Assembly: GCF_041296385.1 (NCBI RefSeq)
Contig: NC_091022.1
Coordinates: 22,959,967 to 23,023,966, forward strand
Length of the DNA stretch: 64,000 nucleotides
From: Aphelocoma coerulescens
Taxonomy: Eukaryota; Chordata; Aves; Passeriformes; Corvidae
Reading direction: 5' to 3'
Position 1 is the stretch's first letter. Every line of letters begins with the position of its first letter. A program made the translations under genes and the position numbers. Positions 34,931 to 47,450 of the stretch are shown here, piece after piece. The notes under the pieces are model-generated. The model did no database searches and was not told where the DNA came from. It worked only from the letters and a program-made list of their open reading frames with translations.

Positions 34931-35259
34931 CCCTTGACACCTTTTCTCCCTGCAGTGAAGGCATGCCTGGCCGGAGCCGGGTGCTTGTGGTGTTGTAACT
35001 CATCCAATGGTCCCTGCCAGAGGCAGCACGGGGGCCAGACATGCAGATGCTTGGCATGGCAGGGATGGTGACTCTGACTCTCCTGTGTGGTTGTGGGCAG
35101 AGACACGGCAGATGCTGACTCCCTGCCCCTGACAGACGCCGCTGGGGCCAGATGGTCCCCAGGCTGCAGGGAGCCAATTTGGTTTGACCTCTACCACTGC
35201 TGTTGGCTCTGCTCCACATCCAGCTCCTGACACCCAGTCCCACCACTGGGATTGGGACC

Positions 35260-35850
35260 CTAATTAGGGAGAAATTTCAAGGTAGAGATGAGTGAGTTTA
35301 TAAAGCTGAGTTTCTCTGCCTGAGTGACATGAGATGTCAGAGAAAAGGAAATAAAAGGTAAGAATGCAATTCCAGTGCTGCCAAGAGTGTGTTGCAAGTC
35401 CTAATGGAAAGTTCTCCTGCTCTTTAAAGCTTGGTCAGATGGCCTAGTTATTGCTTTAAAAGGACTAAGAATCAAACTGCGACGCTGCACTCGAAGCCTT
35501 CAAATAAAGCGAGCTGTGTTTCTGCAAGTCCGGCGAGGCAGAGGCAGGCGATTACACAGAGGAGGGCAGGTCTCTCTATCTTGGAGGGAGACCTACCTAT
35601 TTTTAAACATTAGCTCTAAATCAGCATCTCACCTCTTTGTCTAACCCAAACCCTCTCTCGCCTTCTGAAGGAAAGATCACACGCCAGCCCTGCTGCCATT
35701 GTTTCTCTCCCAGCGAGATGGATGCGGGACTGTAATCTTCCCACAAAGCTGCATGCTTCAAAGGTATCAAAAGTGCTTATTAAAAGTCCTCGGAAAGTAA
35801 TTTAATAACATCCCAAAAGACTGGAAAAATCAGCGCTGGCAGCTCAAAAT
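35260..35850. promoter_or_regulatory. Candidate conserved element cluster
   Basis: About 590 bp with cctaattagggag, ctagttattgctttaaaag, ttcaaataaagcgagctg, gcgattacacagagg, aaacattagctctaaatc and gtaatttaataacatccc. Unique-looking and non-coding; it may be several adjacent elements. Confidence 0.4.
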
Positions 35851-36609
35851 ATAACCTGGCAAGGGAGATGGGCCCCTGTTCAACATGACAGGCTGTGGGC
35901 AGCTGCACACAGGGCCAGGGTGCTTGGGCACACAGAGCTGCTACCTCCCCGTGCCATGACTGCTCTGGTGCTGTCTGGTCTCCTGTCAGGGACACAGCCA
36001 GGTGAGCCGAAGTATGGGGGACTCTGTGGGGCCGCATGAGACTGTGTCCCCACCAAGGGCTTTGCTGGGCCAGAGGTGTCCTCATGTGGTGTGGACAGAG
36101 TGCATCTGTCTGCCCCGGCTCTGTTCCCCTTGTTGAGCTGGAGAGCCCTGCACCATCCCAGAGGCAGGATTTCAGGCTTGCCCCTGGAACATAAAAAGCA
36201 CTGTGTGGCTTTTCCAGCCATCTCAGCAGCTGCTGGAGCAGCAGCTTTGTGCAAGGCTCGCCCAGACTGCCGGGCTGGAGAGAGCCACCTGCAAAGGGGA
36301 TGTCAGCCACCTGTGTGATGGTCCTTACCTGGCACAGATGGGGATGTCAGCCAGACCTGCAAAGCCACGTAAGAGAGCCATGTGCTGTGTGAGACAGACC
36401 TGCACATCTCTGCAGGGATGGGTGGCACATGTGCCTTCCCACGAGTGCTTAAGCGCAGCAGGCACGTGCTCACAGCTGCAGCAGCGTGAGGGCTGTGCTC
36501 CTCTGTATCCCCCCGAGCTGGTCCCTGCTCCCAAACTCACGGGAGGCAACTCATGGGACCCTAGGGCTGAATGGTGCAGGCTGCCATGGAAAGGGGCAGG
36601 GGATGGAAA

Positions 36610-36900
36610 TTAACGCTCCAGCCTCCGTCTCATCCTGCCCATTAGCGGGGCTGTTTTACTCCGGATCATTAAATATGTATATCTTATTACACGCCTTGTT
36701 ACAGTATTGAGCTCTATTGACTGATAATAAATTCCAAGCATCATCCTGGTCATAAATTTATCTGGAGATGATGAAGACTCAATAATCTAGTCATGCAGAT
36801 AATATGATAGGGCCTTAAAAAAGATCATTACATTATATGCCAAAATTAAAAGTGAAATACACTTTATTAACACTGTTTCCACACTTGGGGCCATTACTTG
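36610..36900. promoter_or_regulatory. Strong candidate conserved element
   Basis: About 290 bp, one of the clearest A+T islands: ggatcattaaatatgtat, cttattacacgccttg, gactgataataaattcc, ggtcataaatttatctgg and ctttattaacactgtttcc. The edges to G+C-rich sequence are sharp. Confidence 0.5.
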
Positions 36901-37984
36901 TTATATCCCCTCTTGCCCTCCCACCCACCTGCATACCGTCCCTTGGGTCAGCCAGAGAAGGCAAGACAAGGCAGAGCTGCCACAGCTCTACCCTAGCAGG
37001 AACCTGGCAGAAGGGTACAGGAGGGTGGCAGGTGGCACAGATAGGACGTCCCAGCTTAACTCCAAAGATGCTGGGCCCTGCCTGGTACAGCATTGCTGCC
37101 CTGCCCATTGGGCCGTGGCTCCTGAGCATCTCCAGGTATTTCAACAAACCCCTACCTGATAGGGCCTGCAGGCCCTGGCTGCAGTCATTGGGACAAAGGA
37201 CAGCCTTGTGTCCCACATTTAGAAGGAAAGAAACAACTTTCTGCAGCTCCTGAGAAAGCTGCCCACCTTGGGGTTAACCCAACAGCTCCCACCTGACAGC
37301 TTGTTTCCCACAGGCTCGGGCAAGCTGCAGTGCCAAGACAGGGGTCCCCACTCATGCCTGGCCGTGCTGCAGTGTGGCAGACAGGTGTGGAGCAGAAATG
37401 GGATGGGGGTGCAGTGGGTGACCTCTCTGAGAGAGGAGGGTGCCTGGCAGGCTCGCAGCACCCCAGTGCCAGTCTCATCGAGCTGTCCCTTGGTGAGATG
37501 GTAAGGGCTGGGCAGCTCCCGACCAACGGCCCCCGGGGCCTGGGGCTTGGCCCCCTCCTTCTGCTGGCCCTCCAAAGACATTCCTCTCCTTTAATAAGAA
37601 GGTCACAGCCACTTAAACTCCTCTGATGAGGGCAGGTGGCTCGTGCCCTCCTGCCTGGCAGGGCCGGCCTGGCCACGTTCCCCCCTGCAGATCAATGGCA
37701 CACAGCGAGTTTAAAGCATCCCCACCGCAGCCCCCCTTCCTTCGGCCACCTTCCTCTCCAGACACGCAAGGTGACAAGCGCTGGGGGGCCCACGGATCAA
37801 TGCTGCGACACGGATCGGCTGCCGGGAAAAACCAATTGCAGATCAGATGGAAACCGACTTCTTCTTGTATCTGCCCGGCTCTCTCAGGGATAGATTGGCT
37901 GGAGAAATCCGATGGTGAGAAGAGACAAAGGGGGAGGCGATGGGGAGAGGAGGAAAGGGCTGATAATGCTCCTGCCGCGGCTCT

Positions 37985-38105
37985 AATCTGTGACAGCCCG
38001 AGGATTTGCTGAAAACCATTATCACACTGCTCTCCCTTCTCTTGTCCCTGATAAAGCCCCGGCTAATCTGTTTGTTGCAGGTATTGAACAATGCATTTAG
38101 CGAAA
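37985..38105. promoter_or_regulatory. Candidate conserved element
   Basis: Includes accattatcacactgctc, ccctgataaagcccc and ggctaatctgtttgttg over 120 bp. Short, low-confidence call. Confidence 0.3.
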
Positions 38106-38629
38106 CAAGGGGTGTGTGTGCCCGCCGAGCACATTTTTTTCCCCTGCACCTCCGGCCTCACCGGGAGGCGACGGGGGAGCAGGGAGGGCAGGGATGGTTT
38201 CGGGTGCAGACTTGGTGTGGACAGCGGGCTGAGGTGCCATTCCTGGCACACGGAAACATCTCTGCTGAATGCCCTTAGCGAGTTTTGGAAGCGTTTCTCT
38301 AGGCAGTGTGTTCCACCTTTATAACGCAGTCGCGGAGGGCGATGAGCGAAGCCCTGGTGATGCTGCAGTGCCGTGACAATCCCAGCTGGAATTCCACCGC
38401 AGCCCACCGCAGACCCAGCCGCACTCCCACGGGGCAGAGCAGCTGAGATGGGGGGACACAGGGAGTCTATGCCCCGGGAACAGCTCATCTGCTGGAGTTT
38501 GGCTCGGCTAGTGCCTGCCTGTCCCAGTGCTGACCTCGTCCCTCCCCTTTGTGAGAAGCGCTTTCTCCGGGGAGGAGAGATAATTCAGTGGCTGTGAAAG
38601 CCCAGACCCGGGGCTCCCGCAGCCGCCTG

Positions 38630-38815
38630 TTACAAACAGTTCTAGTGGAACATTAATTATAGTAATTTAGCCGTGGAACACTAACTGCAGCCAGTGCAAT
38701 AGCATTCAGTACATTAGTGGCTATAACCTACTCCTTAAAAAAGACATTTGGCTACTGACAGCTGATAAAATGAGTTGTGAAGCATAACCAAAGGGGAAAA
38801 AAAATAACCAGAAGT
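38630..38815. promoter_or_regulatory. Candidate conserved element
   Basis: Contains a local repeat of gtggaaca (38646 and 38674), aacattaattatagtaattt, cagtacattagtggc and gctgataaaatgagttg. A G+C- and CpG-rich block (about 38815-39010) follows directly. Confidence 0.45.
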
Positions 38816-39019
38816 GTGCTGGGAGCGAGCTGTGGGGTGGGAGGGCGGGGCGCAGCACCCCATAGGGTGCTGGGGGGCACAGGAGGTGCAGGCGGAGGGG
38901 CAGGAGGTGTCGGGGGGCTGCAACACGCACCCTCCTGCCCGGCACATGGCCCACGGGCCAGCGGGCTCCCCGTGCCCCGGGCAGAGGAGGCGAGGCGGGG
39001 GCACGGCTGCGACTCGGCA

Positions 39020-39190
39020 GTATGTCAAACAGAAGGACATTTCCTTCTATCTCCCAGCCGCCGCCCCAGGGCACAATCCACCTACATTCAATCTTTACTC
39101 CACTACACATGTTTCCTTTCCAGCCTCGGATTATTTTTTATCATCAAATTACTGTGGTGATAAGATGGAGTAGATGTGATAGCGAGCAGA
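39020..39190. promoter_or_regulatory. Candidate conserved element
   Basis: Has ccacctacattcaatcttt, ccactacacatgtttcc and ttatcatcaaattactgtgg, immediately after the CpG-rich block. Non-coding. Confidence 0.35.
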
Positions 39191-39739
39191 GCGTCTGTCC
39201 TCCCCTCTTTCCCCCGCCTCCCGCAGGATCCCTCCTTCTTCCACCACCCCCAGCCTCCTGCCCTGAGCAGGCAGGGTGGTATCCAAATGTCAGGCGGTGA
39301 GGAGAGACCCCCTGTGCAGCCAGATGTACTGGCTGGGACCAACCCGTGGCTGACAGCGAGTGCCTGGGTGCAGGCAGGCTGCAGGTGGCCATCAAGCTGT
39401 CTGGGAAAACTTGCAGGTGCCCTGTCATGGTGTGGGACCCCGCCAGCAGCCAGAGCCCAGCATCTGCTCCCCACTGCTCTGCCGCAGCACCTTGGCTCCC
39501 TCATGGCACCCAGTGCCCCAGCCCAGCACCAGAGGTGTGACAGCACAGTGACACCAGTGAGGCAGCAGGGACACAGGGAGCCCTGGTGCAGGGGTGGCCA
39601 GGAAAATTACAGCCATGCTGTTACCAGCCCGAGAAGCGCTGCGAGGCCCTGCTGTGATGAATCCTCCCCTTCTCCTTGTTTACTCCAGTCTGCAACAAAT
39701 GAGTCCCTGTCCATCCAGGGATAGCTCATCTGCAGGAAT

Positions 39740-40060
39740 GCTCTTTCAGACCTCTCCCTCTAATCCCTATTAATTTAAATAATGCTTGCCCACTCTTCTC
39801 AAACTATTTATTATTTATCAGGTTTGTTTATTTGTAGCTAACAGGTAGCGCTCAGCATGCGTCCCCGGCACAGGGACAGGGGCCGTTCATCACACTGGCT
39901 CCCCCGCCATCCACCATCCGTCAATTACTCCTGCTTCCTTTAATTAGTAATGAGGACTAATATCTCTGCCTGGGATGGTGGCTGAAGCGGAACTTCCCTC
40001 CGGTGGCATCCGAGCAGCACAAGGGAGGGAATGAAAAATAAATAACTGCGCCAGGCTGTG
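39740..40060. promoter_or_regulatory. Candidate conserved element cluster
   Basis: tattaatttaaataatgc and aaactatttattatttatc are followed by ccgtcaattactcctgc, cctttaattagtaatgagg and gaaaaataaataactgcgc. Possibly two elements separated by a short G+C-rich gap at 39850-39905. Confidence 0.4.
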
Positions 40061-40269
40061 GCTGCTGCTCCCAAACGAGTAGGGGTGCTTGCCAGACCCA
40101 CACACCCCTTCCCAGGGAGGATCTGGTTCCCTGTACACCAGAGGCTCCTACCCAGCAGGGCAGGGGAGGTGATGCCTTCCAGGTGCCAATCCATGGGTGC
40201 CCTTTCCTGCACAGCAGGGCCATCCCAAACCATGAGGGATCCCCTGCCGAGTCCCAGCTGTTGAACTCT

Positions 40270-40640
40270 GCAGGGGTATTGGCAAGGGGAAGCCTAAATT
40301 AAATGCCCATTAGAGCCTCTGGCCTCTTCTGGCAAGCCCGGGGAGCTCTGTATCAGAACATGCCATCCAGAGGCAGCCTAATAGCGAAGGCAGCACATGA
40401 TATAAATGGAGCCCCTTTGATTTATTGACTGGGAGAAGTTTTTACACGATAGCCCATTAAGACGGACGGCTCTGTTTACAGCCAGGCCATCTAGCTATAG
40501 GGACCCTGCACTGGATGGTGTGTTTTGCTATTGCTCTTCAAGCAGACATCTCATTAAGGGGAACAGCATATGGAGCTCTTTGGATCTATACTTCACAAGT
40601 CCTGAGGGAGGCTTTTACCATTTTTAATAAGCGGGCAAGG
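40270..40640. promoter_or_regulatory. Candidate conserved element cluster
   Basis: Includes gcctaaattaaatgccc, cccctttgatttattgac (TCF/LEF and HOX-like), gatagcccattaagacgg and accatttttaataagcg. A pair of similar words, atggagcccctttgat and atggagctctttggat, lies about 160 bp apart. Confidence 0.4.
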
Positions 40641-40959
40641 TTAGCAAACCTGCAACGCAGTGACCTCCCCTCCCTGTGCGATGGATCTCCCTGAAACGCA
40701 GAGAGCCGGACTCACCGGGTGCATGCGGGACTCCATAAATCACCTCCCTGCTGCCGGCCAGGGAAGGGGGGATGGCAGTGGGGGTATGGAGAAGGCAACA
40801 CCACAGCCAAAACAGGATGACAGCCATGCATGGCTCAGCCAAACACAGTGGGGGCTGGCAGCTTGGTGGGCAGTGGTGTGGAGTGTGCCCCTGACCATCA
40901 TGCTGGTCAGGTGATGGGCATCATGTGGGTGACTCAGCTGGCAAAGGTGCTTTAAGGAG

Positions 40960-41110
40960 AGAGCGTTACCACGTTAGCCCACAGTGAAGGAAACAAAACC
41001 CCCAGCTGGATGCTGAGGGGGGATTATTCCATATTCAGTAACATGGCTGTTTAGGAGAACAAGTAATCTCTGACAAAGACCTCTGGCTCTTCTCCGATCT
41101 GATAAAGCCT
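40960..41110. promoter_or_regulatory. Candidate conserved element
   Basis: ggattattccatattcag, gaacaagtaatctctgac and ctccgatctgataaagcc are clustered in 150 bp. Short, tentative. Confidence 0.3.
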
Positions 41111-41509
41111 TGCAGCCTACAGGCAAGCTGGCCCCTGCAGGGACTGCCACGGATGAATGCTGTGGGCTGGAGCTGCTAAGGCAGGAGGAGAATCAGGAAG
41201 GCAGGCACGTGGGGTGAGCCACCATGGGATATGGTGGACATGCTGCAAACAGCTCACCCAGAACACTTTTCCAAAGCAGAAGGGCTTGTGCAAGGTTTGG
41301 GTGTTACTGGTCAGGCACCTCTTACACCTCCAGGGACAGCAGCACAGACACACGGCCATGAGGCAGTGGTAACACAAGCTAATGGGCAGAGCTCCTACCA
41401 TATCCTCCTGGCCTGGGTACACAGCTGTGTGCCCTCTCACTCCCCAACAACAGCTATCTGGCTCTTGCCCATCAGCCAGACCTCAAACCCGTTTTCCACT
41501 CTTGCAGTA

Positions 41510-41900
41510 CCAGCTAAGCACTCTAATCATCACCAATCACTGGCATTTAATTTAGACATCTAAAATTCAGACCATGGAAAAACCATCAGAGAAGTAGGGA
41601 ACTGAGAATGTGATTGTTCCCTTTTGAGAAGTCTGCTTAACTCTGGTAAAGAGGGAAGGCAAAGAAGGACAGACAGACAGACATGGTGGCATATTTGGGC
41701 TGCTTTCCAGCAATTCTCTCACAAACAGTCTGAGCATCTTTGAAATGAAATTTTTTAGGCGATTAGCTCACAATGTGAACTTAATTGCTTTTGGTATTTA
41801 AAAAAACCCATTAAATTAAATGGCCGAGATATTGAGGCTTAAGCAATGGCTGCTTCTAACGCACAGTAACTACCAGCCTCATTACGGGGATGCTGCCACA
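41510..41900. promoter_or_regulatory. Candidate conserved element, A+T-rich
   Basis: ggcatttaatttagacatc, then ggcgattagctcacaatg, cttaattgcttttgg and ccattaaattaaatgg (a near-palindrome around 41810-41823). A (GACA)4 run sits at about 41670. Confidence 0.35.
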
Positions 41901-42414
41901 TCCAGCAGCAGAATGCACAGACCCATGCGATGTGACCGGCTCCAGATGGAACACTCCCTCCCTGCTCACACTCCGTGGGTGAGAGGATCTTCAACAGCAG
42001 TGAGAGGATGGCTCAGAGCAAGGCTGGCATGGAGCAGCAGTGTGCCAAGCTCCTAGTTCACCAAACCATCCTTGCTGGACAAGAGGAGCAGCTGGAGTGG
42101 CACACTGCCACACTGCAGGACATCTGAGACCTGCTCTTCTAGGACATGAAAGCCATCTCCACCAATCTGCTTTGATTCCCATTCCTTGGGGATCCCACAG
42201 CCCTTGCCCTGCTCACACTCGGAGTGTGGTGGGTGCACAGCTCCCATGGGTGACCATGAAGTGATGGGAGCTTGGTTGGTACCATTTATCCCCACAGACA
42301 GCCCCAAAGCTGGTACCTTGCACCTCTTTATGATAGCGGTGTGAAAAGAAACTCTCCTTCACCACAGGGCTGCCAGCACTGCCCTGCTTTGCATTTAGTG
42401 CCACAATACAGCAG

Positions 42415-42770
42415 TGCTTTTACCTTACTTTACTTGTTTGTTTAAATTATTTACACTCCTTAGATGCAAGATTGCTCTCCAAAAGGAGCATCCTTTTGGC
42501 TGCTGCAGCTTTAAAATGACTTGCATCCATCACTCAATCGCTTTCAGGTCAAACACACGCTCCTGACTTAATGACCACATTTCCGCAGCAACAAATCTGT
42601 CACCGCTGTTTGTTTAAAGCCAACAATCTGTAGGAGCACTGTGTGCAAGGATTGAATTAACTCAGCATCCGAATGACTGTGGTGCCAGATCATTCAAATT
42701 GCACCTTTCCTGAGATTTCCAGCAATGTTAATTAATGTTTCTTGGGTGATGTGCAACATGCTGCAGTGCA
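42415..42770. promoter_or_regulatory. Candidate conserved element
   Basis: About 350 bp including gtttgtttaaattattta, cttgcatccatcactcaatc, ctgacttaatgaccac, gctgtttgtttaaagcc (FOX-like), ggattgaattaactcagc and gcaatgttaattaatg. Unique and non-coding. Confidence 0.45.
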
Positions 42771-43849
42771 CAGGGTTGCTGGAGAGAGCAAAACCCAATC
42801 CCTGTAGGCCTAGAGACATGGGAGTTGTGTTCCTGGCTGCCCTGGCCCCAGGGGCACATGGGGGATGTGTGTTGGGAACAAGGAGGGGCTGGTGGCTTTC
42901 CCTTGCTCTGATGTGACCTACCCTGATTTTCCCCAAAGTTTAGTGATTCAGCTGAGACATTCCATGCTGGACACGTTTGACTCACACTGAATTCTTTTCC
43001 CAGGAAATTCCAGCCCAAACCATTAATACATTGCCATCAACAAGAATGACAAGAATGTCACTATTTCCCTTAAATTCCCGTTACTTGCCAGTGCAAGGTT
43101 TTTTCGTATGTGCCCAGATGTTTCGGAACAAAGCCTTGAAGTCTTGTTGGGAAGGTGATTTTGGGAACCCGTAATGTTTTGGATTTCCCATCAGATTCAA
43201 GCCAACTTTGGGCAAAGACAGCTGCGTGTGGCCCTGGGCAGCTGCACGTGCAGTGACACCCATTCCAGCGCACCCATCCGGCCCCCTGCTCCCAGCTGCT
43301 GCAACCCCCCTGGCACCCACTCTAGACACCTGTGTGGGAAGTGGGGACCCAGCTCTCCGGGTGCTCGATGACTTCCCCAGGAAGCGTGAGAGAGGAAACT
43401 GCTTCATTGAAACACTTGCACTGACAAGAGCTGAGTCAAGAGACAGACAAGCAGGAGGAAACAGTGACGGGGAGTTAGTGGGGCTGGTGGCGGGAGCAGC
43501 TGATACCAGGACATGGGGGAAGGGACTGGGACAAGAAAATAAGGACAAAGAGCTGGGACGTGGATGGAGAAGCAGACTGAGCTTGGCAAGATGTGCAGAG
43601 AAGGAAGGAGGGAGTGGGATTCAATCCAACACCAAACCACCTAGGTCTCCTGCTACCATCCACAGCCTCCAGCTACTCCAGCTCTTGCCTGCCAGCAAGT
43701 CCTTGGCACAAAGTCACCATCCCAAGTCCCTGGCCATGCTCCCTGTTTTGTCTGGGGCATTCACATCTCCATGGAGCAGAACTGGAGCCCAACGAGGGGT
43801 CCTAACTTGGAGAGCTAGAGCCCTCCCCCAGCCTCCCCCTGGCTTGCTG

Positions 43850-43995
43850 CAGTTAATTGGGCCACTGCTCTAATCTCTACCTGCCATTGATTTAAATTCA
43901 GCTCCAATTTTCTTCTTTGACCGTCTCTCCTCCAGACCCTGCTCGCAAACAGAACACAAATCCTCAAACACTCTCTTCATTTTTCCCTGCAATAT
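43850..43995. promoter_or_regulatory. Candidate conserved element
   Basis: gcagttaattgggcc, cattgatttaaattcagc and gcaatatttcagc in an A+T-shifted stretch. Tentative. Confidence 0.3.
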
Positions 43996-44819
43996 TTCAG
44001 CATGCCCCACAGTCCCAGGGTAGGGAAGGCGATGACCAGTGCCTGTTTGAGCCTAGATACTCATGCACAGGGATGGACACATAGCTGCCTGCAGAGACCT
44101 TCCCCAGGGCATGCTCACCCCAGCTCCAGCATGGAAATGGAAGTGGTGATGCTCTGATACCATCCAAATGGCAAAAGAAAAGCATGATAAGGGGACTTCC
44201 ACATGGTTTCCTCTAGGACAGATGCCTTTTTTCTAGGAGCCTGTGAATCCAAGGAGGGCTCCTGACTGTGCCCAGGTCTCAGCTGCTGGTTTTACATCCA
44301 GCACCCATTGCACTGGAGGGATCTTCTGCTCACCTGAAAACTGACGCCTCTGTGCTGAGCCCCACCCAGCCTTCTGTGGGCTGGGATGCTCCAAAGGCAA
44401 GTATAAGGAGATGAGCCAGCTATCAGCTAGGAGAAGACCTCTTGTTTGCTGTGTCTCTGGGGCTGTGGATCAGGCACAGAGACCAGGAGCACCTGCTCCC
44501 AGCTCCCTTATGCCTCTGGTACTCTGTGCCATGACCTAGAAGGGAAGCCAGCCACTCGGAAGCAGTTAAAATCATATTACAGTGTGCTGGTGCAGACAAG
44601 CAGGGGAGGTGAGGGTCCAAGACAGTGCCTTGGCGATGTCCCTCAAAGAGCACCATAAGGAATGGGGGAGGACCTGCCAGGGGAGTTCAGGATGGGAAAA
44701 GTATCATCCCTTAACGCCCACACCTTCCTGGCCCCAAAGTGGGTGGAAAACCTCTGCCACGGCTCCTTTCTCAAGAAATCCTGGATACCAAATTTCAGCC
44801 CTCCTGGGGTCCTTCTTTT

Positions 44820-45000
44820 CCTGGCAACAATTCACTATGTAAAGAGGCTGGATATTTATAATTATGCTCAAAGTGGCCACTTTGAAAATCTATATGTCTC
44901 TAGGCTCCCTGTACATCATAATGTCAAGTCTGTGAATGGAGGCATCCATCAGAAGCCTCACATCACAGACCTCGGAGCTGTGATAAACACTCGGGAAATG
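44820..45000. promoter_or_regulatory. Candidate conserved element
   Basis: ctggatatttataattatg, a short palindrome aaagtggccactttg (about 44871-44885) and tacatcataatgtcaag. Located between G+C-rich stretches. Confidence 0.35.
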
Positions 45001-45749
45001 CTCGCTGAACCCCGTGTCCCACTGCTGCCTTCTGGGCAAGAGACCTGGTCTTTGGGGAGTGCCTCCATGGTGACTCCTTCCAGAGGGATGCCACCGGGTG
45101 TTCCTGAGTCACTGCTCCCAGACGGGGATGGGAGCAAGGTCTGAGTTCCTCTAACCCAAAGCCTTTCCTTCTGGCCCTTGCTGTCCTCCAGGAAGGGGGC
45201 TTTCCTTCAGGTGGGACCATCCAAGCCTTCACCTCATTTCCACGCTGTGGGCACACTATCTGCCAAAAAGCAGCTTCCAACTCTCTGTATCTGGGAAAGC
45301 CTCAGTACTGGGAGGGTGGTGAGCTACAGGGATAAGATACACCCTTCAAATGCCAGCTCCACTCTTGGTCATCAGATCCCCACCCCTTGGCCCCATCAAC
45401 CCCAGGATGTCCTGGGCCTGACTGAGAAAGACTAGGTCAGTGACAAAGGCAGGGCTCAGCCCCCATTCCCAGCAGGGAAAATGATACAGGGAGCTGAGCT
45501 CTCTTTTCCAGAACAGCAAGCATTAGAGTTGACCCTGATGTCACACTCCAGCCTGCTGCTCCACCATGCCTGCAGGTGGTGGCTCCACCATCCCCCAATG
45601 TGGGGACAAAGTCCCCTCTTTGAGCCACCTCCTTGAGAAGTAGGGCCGGTGCCCTGCCAGCGAGATGCCCGCTGGAGAACAGGAATGCCCCTCTCTGCTG
45701 ACAGCATGGCAAGAGGACGCACAGCCTTTGCTGACGCTTCGCCCAGGCT

Positions 45750-46065
45750 GTTCTTAAAAATTTATTACTCTGTTGCAACATGAAAAATAAGACAGAGAAG
45801 TAATCATTAGTATAACTATAACTCCCCGTGCAATAGTCCCACTTGTAAATTGAGATTTATGATTGCAGCTGCCGATATTTTAGAGGCCGGAGCAGGCAGC
45901 GGTGGCAGCACAGCCCAGCTACGCGCTGCCCCGCCGCAGTTACAGTTTATCACAATCTGCAGAGATTATTGCAATGAATAATACACAACAGGCTGGCAGT
46001 GAAGAACTATTCCCGATCAAACGCTTCTGTAAACAACTGAATAAATAATATTGCTCAGCCCCTCT
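45750..46065. promoter_or_regulatory. Strong candidate conserved element
   Basis: gtaatcattagtataac, ctgtgcaatag-type words, gtaaattgagatttatg, gatattttagaggccgg, cagtttatcacaatctgc and gattattgcaatgaataat, split by a short G+C-rich stretch at 45890-45940. Confidence 0.45.
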
Positions 46066-46199
46066 TTAGAGCCCTCGGAGGCCCAGGGAAATCTCTCATT
46101 ACTCAGCAAGAGAGGCAGCGGGGGGCTTGGAGATGCCATGAGGAAGGGATGCAGTGACTCCAGGCAGGCACTGGACATCCCAGGTATGAGCACTTGTCA

Positions 46200-46300
46200 A
46201 GCAGACAAATCACCTTCTCATTTTCTGGCAGAAAAGGAGGCTGAGACACTGAAAAGACCTACTCATGGTTCCACGGTTCCACGTGCAGCCATAAGCAACT
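46200..46300 (-). mobile_element. Possible MIR-like SINE remnant
   Basis: tctcattttctggcag, aaaaggaggctgagacac and tgaaaagacctactcatgg resemble the inverted MIR core (ttacagatgaggaaactgaggcac..agtgacttgccca). It is very diverged, and chance similarity cannot be excluded. Confidence 0.25.
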
Positions 46301-47099
46301 TGCTTGGACAGACAAACATGTGCAAGCTCAGAGAGGTATTGCTGTCCTCTCTTCTGCTTTTGTTCACTTCTGATATTGAGTTGGCAGCAGGTAAAGAGCA
46401 GGTTGTGGGGCAGCCTGGCCCGCAGGCAGCCGAACCCTATCTACAACAGGGATGGGACATTTGGGGCCGAGCCCACTGGCAGCAGGGCTCATGCGCTCCC
46501 TGAAATGTCACTAAGTAATGCAGTGTGATCAGGGTTGTGTGCCAACAGCTGCAGAAAGGGCATTTCTCACACAGCTTGAAAGGATAAAGTTCAGCTCCAC
46601 GATGCCCCAGGTTCCTCCACTACAGCGAGCTCTGGCTCGGCTGCCACACTGTGCTGCCACTGGTATCAGGTCTGCAGAAACACTGACCCACAGGGGGAGC
46701 AGGGACGACTCATCCATTCCCTGGCAACCATCATGCAGGGGTGCTTTATTTACCCTCTGAATGTCTACACTCAAAATACAGTCAGCACAGGAGGAGCTAA
46801 CGAAGAGCTGTAATCCTCCTTGTGCTATAAACCAGCCCTGCATCAGCTCTCCAATGTTTCAGATCCTTCACACCATGCTTTCTGTGGGAAGGGCGCCCAT
46901 GTGCCTCTGCCCAGACACCTGCAGACAGGGAACACCCCTCTGCATCTGTGTCCTGCCTGCTCTAGGACCAGATTCTCACCTGTGTCCTCGCTACAGGTTC
47001 TACCCACAGCAGGGTCCTGGGGAAAGGCAAGAGAAGAAAAGCAGGAAAGTTTGCATGCCCACATCCACTGCTCTACAGCGCCTGTATGTGCAGCAATCA

Positions 47100-47450
47100 G
47101 CTCCAATTAATCCCCCCTCAGCTTGGCCCGCCCGCTTCATTACCTCCCCTTGATGAGAACCATCAGTGGGGCCTGTAGGATTTTGCTAATTAGCCTCACT
47201 TCGTTTATCATTTCCATTTTCTCCCAGAGACGCTTGGCTTGCTGGGCGACAGCTTCATCTCCTGCTGAAACAATGCGGCCCCTTCTGTGCCTGTCTCACT
47301 TAGCGCTGTCACTGCAGCCATTATGAAATTGGGGTTTCATTTACACACTAATTAAACATTACAGCTTGTTCACAATTACAACATGGGGATGAGGAGGTAA
47401 CTAATTACTTAAGAAATGAGCTAACATTTATCTCTGATTCTTCCCCCCCC
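47100..47450. promoter_or_regulatory. Strong candidate conserved element
   Basis: About 350 bp: ctccaattaatcccccc, ttttgctaattagcctc, cgtttatcatttcc, gcagccattatgaaattgg, cacactaattaaacattac and gttcacaattacaac. High density of homeodomain cores with sharp edges. Confidence 0.5.

Noticed and set aside
43208..43873. Open frame of 221 codons on the + strand.
   Set aside because: G+C-rich intron; the translation has no domain and is rich in Ala, Pro and Arg, as expected from a stop-poor frame.
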